A stretch of DNA of 8,194 nucleotides from Bacteroidales bacterium (GTDB taxonomy: Bacteria; Bacteroidota; Bacteroidia; Bacteroidales; WRGA01), in assembly GCA_031279795.1 (NCBI GenBank), contig JAITHZ010000270.1, positions 1-8,194 of the forward strand, written 5' to 3'. The notes under the pieces were generated by a model, which had not been told where the DNA came from, did not search any database, and was given only the letters and a program-made list of their open reading frames with translations. Both the position numbers and the translations under genes were made by a program. Each line of letters begins with the position of its first letter. Position 1 is the stretch's first letter. Shown here in pieces: positions 6,505 to 8,194 of the stretch.

Positions 6505-7011
6505 ATGAGTAAAATTGGAATTTTTTACGGTTCATCCGGTGGCAACACACAACAGGTTGCTCAACGCATTGCAAAAAAATTAAATGTTGGCGCCGGTGAC
6601 ATTTATGACGTCGGCAAATCCAGCGCGTCTGACTTGTCGATTTACGACTTCCTGCTATTCGGAACTTCCACCTGGGGGCTGGGCGACTTGCAGGACGACT
6701 GGGAAGACTTCATCACAACTGTCGCTTCTGCCGATCTGACTGGGAAAAAGATTGCTTTGTTCGGGTGTGGCGATTCGTTGTCGTATCCCGATACATTTTG
6801 TGACGCTATTGGTAAAATCTACCATGAAGTCAAGGACAAAACGTCCGTAACAGGATTCAGCGCCACCGACGGTTACAGTTTCGACAGTTCCGAAGCCGTT
6901 GTAAACAATCAGTTCGTAGGTTTGGTTCTTGACGAGGACAACGAGAGTAATCTGACAGAGAGCCGTATCGAAGTTTGGACTGCGCAACTCAAACAGGAAC
7001 TTGACAAATGA
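6505..7011 (+). CDS. fldA: Flavodoxin, long-chain type
   Basis: A 168-residue cytoplasmic FMN protein that carries single electrons at low potential, often in place of ferredoxin when iron is scarce. The phosphate-binding loop is GSSGGNTQQVA at residues 9-19; a Gly replaces the Thr found in the common GSxTGNT form, while the final Asn-Thr is kept. Trp57 (FGTSTWGLGDLQDDW) and Tyr94 (CGDSLSYPDTFCDA) are the expected residues that sandwich the flavin ring. The C-terminal block FVGLVLDEDNESNLTESRI and the length of about 170 residues indicate the long-chain subgroup. The ATG at 6505 matches the family start MSKIGIFYGSS; an in-frame extension up to 6400 is not flavodoxin-like. Its stop codon overlaps the start of the next gene (ATGA), so the two are translated together. 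A 257-bp spacer separates it from divergent ispF. Confidence 0.95.
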   Translation: MSKIGIFYGSSGGNTQQVAQRIAKKLNVGAGDIYDVGKSSASDLSIYDFLLFGTSTWGLGDLQDDWEDFITTVASADLTGKKIALFGCGDSLSYPDTFCDAIGKIYHEVKDKTSVTGFSATDGYSFDSSEAVVNNQFVGLVLDEDNESNLTESRIEVWTAQLKQELDK

Positions 7012-7346
7012 GAGTTTTCAAATGCAATCATTGTTCAAGAATACACCTTGAAATCGGAAACACGCAAATTCATTTTGCTTCGAAGCGTCACCTGCAGAAC
7101 TATCTGGAAGTTCTTGATTCGATTGATGCAGCATATTACGCCGATCTCAATCACAAAAAAGGGTTCAGCAAAGGCATCATCCTTCCTCTTGGAAACAGCA
7201 ATTCGATGCATATATGCTTTAACATGCAGGAGTTTGAGGAGTTAAAATCGGCTATTCACAATTATCTCACGCCGGGCAGTGCCAGTATATATTCCAGTAC
7301 GGATTTGGTTTTCAAAAACATGCTTCAGGAAATATGTTGGAATTGA
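7008..7346 (+). CDS. Small CxxC protein of unknown function, coupled to flavodoxin
   Basis: A 112-residue protein without signal peptide or membrane segment. It starts MRVFKCNHCSRIHLEIGN, with Cys6 and Cys9 in a CxxC pair next to His8 and His13, which could bind a metal ion. The sequence appears to hold two similar halves: IHLEIGNTQIHFASKRHLQNYLEVLDSI and IILPLGN...MHICFNMQEFEELKSAIHNYL, each a beta strand pair followed by a helix. The layout reminds me of a Bacteroidota-restricted uncharacterised family (DUF6686-like), recalled from memory and not verified. The ATG lies within the fldA stop region (4-bp overlap ATGA), so expression is tied to flavodoxin and a role with flavodoxin or iron/redox status is a reasonable guess. 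That it is a real gene is well supported by the overlap and the ordered sequence; its function is unknown. Confidence 0.8.
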   Translation: MRVFKCNHCSRIHLEIGNTQIHFASKRHLQNYLEVLDSIDAAYYADLNHKKGFSKGIILPLGNSNSMHICFNMQEFEELKSAIHNYLTPGSASIYSSTDLVFKNMLQEICWN

Positions 7347-7373
7347 TTCGCCTTGTCATATAAATATTGGGTT

Positions 7374-7451
7374 ATGCAAACAGCAGAAAAACTCATTAGT
7401 AATGCTGTAAGCATTTCCCAATTTTATGAAAATTCAATTTTCAACTTTTAA
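7374..7451 (+). pseudogene. Short ORF, possibly a remnant of a Phd/YefM-type antitoxin start
   Basis: ATG at 7374 opens 25 codons, reading MQTAEKLISNAVSISQFYEN and ending SIFNF, with a stop inside the end of nqrC on the opposite strand. The AVSISQF stretch resembles the N-terminus of Phd/YefM antitoxins, in which VSISQFNRG precedes the DNA-binding part; the rest of the family sequence is absent. The ORF lies exactly where nqrD would be expected behind nqrC. It may be a fragment left by a rearrangement or a chance ORF. The resemblance covers only about eight residues. Confidence 0.2.
7401..7415. terminator. Weak hairpin between convergent genes
   Basis: AATGCT-GTA-AGCATT is a perfect 6-bp stem with a 3-nt loop between the convergent ends of the CxxC protein gene and nqrC. 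There is a short T-run on the - strand side (GAGTTTTTC, after about 8 nt) and only a poor one on the + strand side. Two further AT-only palindromes follow at 7420-7440. It is the best terminator candidate in the gap but not a strong one. Confidence 0.3.
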
Positions 7452-8135
7452 AAATGCTTCATAAGGTTGCAGGCAGTTTTTCAGCATGGCGCTTACGCCC
7501 TGACTTGTAATGGTTCCGCCCGAAATGCCATCGACACAATCGACGTCTCCTTGAGTTTGTCCGGATTTTACTACAGCAATTGAGGTAAATTTTCCATCAC
7601 GCAGCAAGTGTTTCCCCGAAAAACGCGAACTGAATGATTCGGTTTCGATTTCCGCTCCCAGTCCGGGTGTTTCGCCTTTATGTCCAAAAGTAGCCCCATA
7701 AACCGTATTTCGGTCGCTGTTCAGGGAAACATACCCCCAGACAGGACCCCAAAGTCCTGCTCCATACAGCGGTATGATGTATTTTTTTGTTCCATCTACT
7801 GTTGCCTCATACACTGGCAATTTCCGTTCATTTGCAGGTTTGCGCACTTCCTTTTCGATTTCTCTGTTAATGGAAAAAGCATCACCATCGGTACGTTCTC
7901 CAGCCGATGTAATTATGTACGAAGAAGTTATGTAGGTACGAAACAATTCTTCGGCGTTATTGGCCGTTGACGCCACCTTAATGGAACGCAACAATTGCAT
8001 TTTTTTGTCGATTTCGGCATTGCGGTTTTGTCGTTCCCGCAGCGTCTCAGCTGTGAATGCCAGCGCCATAGCGACAATTATCACCATCACAGCAGCATAA
8101 ATGACAGTATATTTATTTCCTTCTTTATTCAACAT
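7434..8135 (-). CDS. nqrC: Na+-translocating NADH:quinone reductase subunit C
   Basis: A 233-residue subunit of the Na+-pumping NADH:quinone reductase that carries a covalently bound FMN on the periplasmic side. One N-terminal membrane helix is visible at about residues 9-30 (YTVIYAAVMVIIVAMALAF). The large domain contains GAGLWGPVWGYVSLN, NTVYGATFGHKGETPGLGAEI and the FMN attachment motif DGISGGTITSQGV, in which Thr208 is the expected linkage residue (SGGT in place of SGAT). Domain order and length fit NqrC rather than the shorter RnfG. The ATG at 8135 gives the usual start MLNKEGNKYTVIY; a GTG two codons earlier (8141) is also in frame. No good Shine-Dalgarno is seen. Unusually, nqrD does not follow: 87 bp beyond the stop codon a convergent gene ends. 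Confidence 0.95.
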   Translation of the reverse strand: MLNKEGNKYTVIYAAVMVIIVAMALAFTAETLRERQNRNAEIDKKMQLLRSIKVASTANNAEELFRTYITSSYIITSAGERTDGDAFSINREIEKEVRKPANERKLPVYEATVDGTKKYIIPLYGAGLWGPVWGYVSLNSDRNTVYGATFGHKGETPGLGAEIETESFSSRFSGKHLLRDGKFTSIAVVKSGQTQGDVDCVDGISGGTITSQGVSAMLKNCLQPYEAFLKVEN

Positions 8136-8137
8136 GT

Positions 8138-8194
8138 TCACCGAATTTTTTTATTTTTGTTAAAATGACGCAGCAGACTCACTGAATCAATTTT
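8138..8194 (-). CDS. Possible 3' end of the gene before nqrC (nqrB expected)
   Basis: One - strand frame is open from the window edge to a TGA at 8140-8138 and ends in a basic tail, RHFNKNKKIR. The stop lies 2 bp before the nqrC ATG, an arrangement typical of translational coupling, and nqrB is what normally precedes nqrC. However, the 18 visible residues do not show the NIKRR-type ending I would expect of NqrB, and the other two - strand frames close early. This could equally be AT-rich leader sequence. Confidence 0.28.
   Translation of the reverse strand, partial: KIDSVSLLRHFNKNKKIR

Noticed and set aside
8138..8194. Firm assignment of the upstream frame to nqrB
   Set aside because: Position and near-overlap fit, but the visible residues lack the expected basic NIKRR-type end, so it is kept only as a low-confidence partial frame.

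Overview
The window looks like a chromosomal fragment of a Bacteroidales-type bacterium (Bacteroidota). The evidence is a fumarate reductase/succinate dehydrogenase operon in the order cytochrome b – flavoprotein – iron-sulfur subunit, an NqrC of the Bacteroidota type, a long-chain flavodoxin, and a promoter with the Bacteroides TTTG / TAnnTTTG architecture in front of the reductase operon. Shine-Dalgarno sequences are weak or absent, which is also usual for this phylum. Exact genus cannot be told from the sequence alone.

Layout. (1) Positions 1-1530, + strand, AT-rich: the right-hand edge of a polysaccharide (capsule/O-antigen type) locus. It holds the C-terminal tail of an upstream gene, a possible acyltransferase remnant, a complete GT4-family glycosyltransferase, and a strong intrinsic terminator. 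(2) Positions 1531-2213: no convincing gene. It contains a GC-rich, nested inverted-repeat structure (1655-1875) built from four copies of a roughly 23-bp GTCCC..GGGAC unit, a strong terminator with no obvious gene in front of it (1934-1975), and the bidirectional terminator of the reductase operon (2148-2195). (3) Positions 2214-5630, - strand: frdC-frdA-frdB, an intact membrane-bound quinol:fumarate reductase/succinate:quinone reductase, with a good promoter at 5717-5748. (4) Positions 5765-6247, - strand: ispF of the MEP isoprenoid pathway. (5) Positions 6505-7346, + strand: flavodoxin fldA overlapping by 4 bp a small CxxC protein of unknown function. (6) Positions 7434-8135, - strand: nqrC of the Na+-pumping NADH:quinone reductase, converging on region 5 with no nqrD behind it.

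How the genes fit together. NqrC belongs to the complex that passes electrons from NADH to quinone while pumping Na+. FrdCAB can take electrons from the quinol and reduce fumarate to succinate. Together they sketch the anaerobic respiratory chain typical of gut Bacteroidales. Flavodoxin is a low-potential electron carrier, and in some bacteria it feeds the Fe-S enzymes IspG/IspH of the same pathway as IspF, so the divergent ispF/fldA pair may be more than chance.

The most unusual parts are the nested palindromic element at 1655-1875, which looks like a REP/REPIN-type or MITE-like non-autonomous repeat, and the nqrC gene cut off from nqrDEF, next to a small ORF that may be the remnant of another gene.
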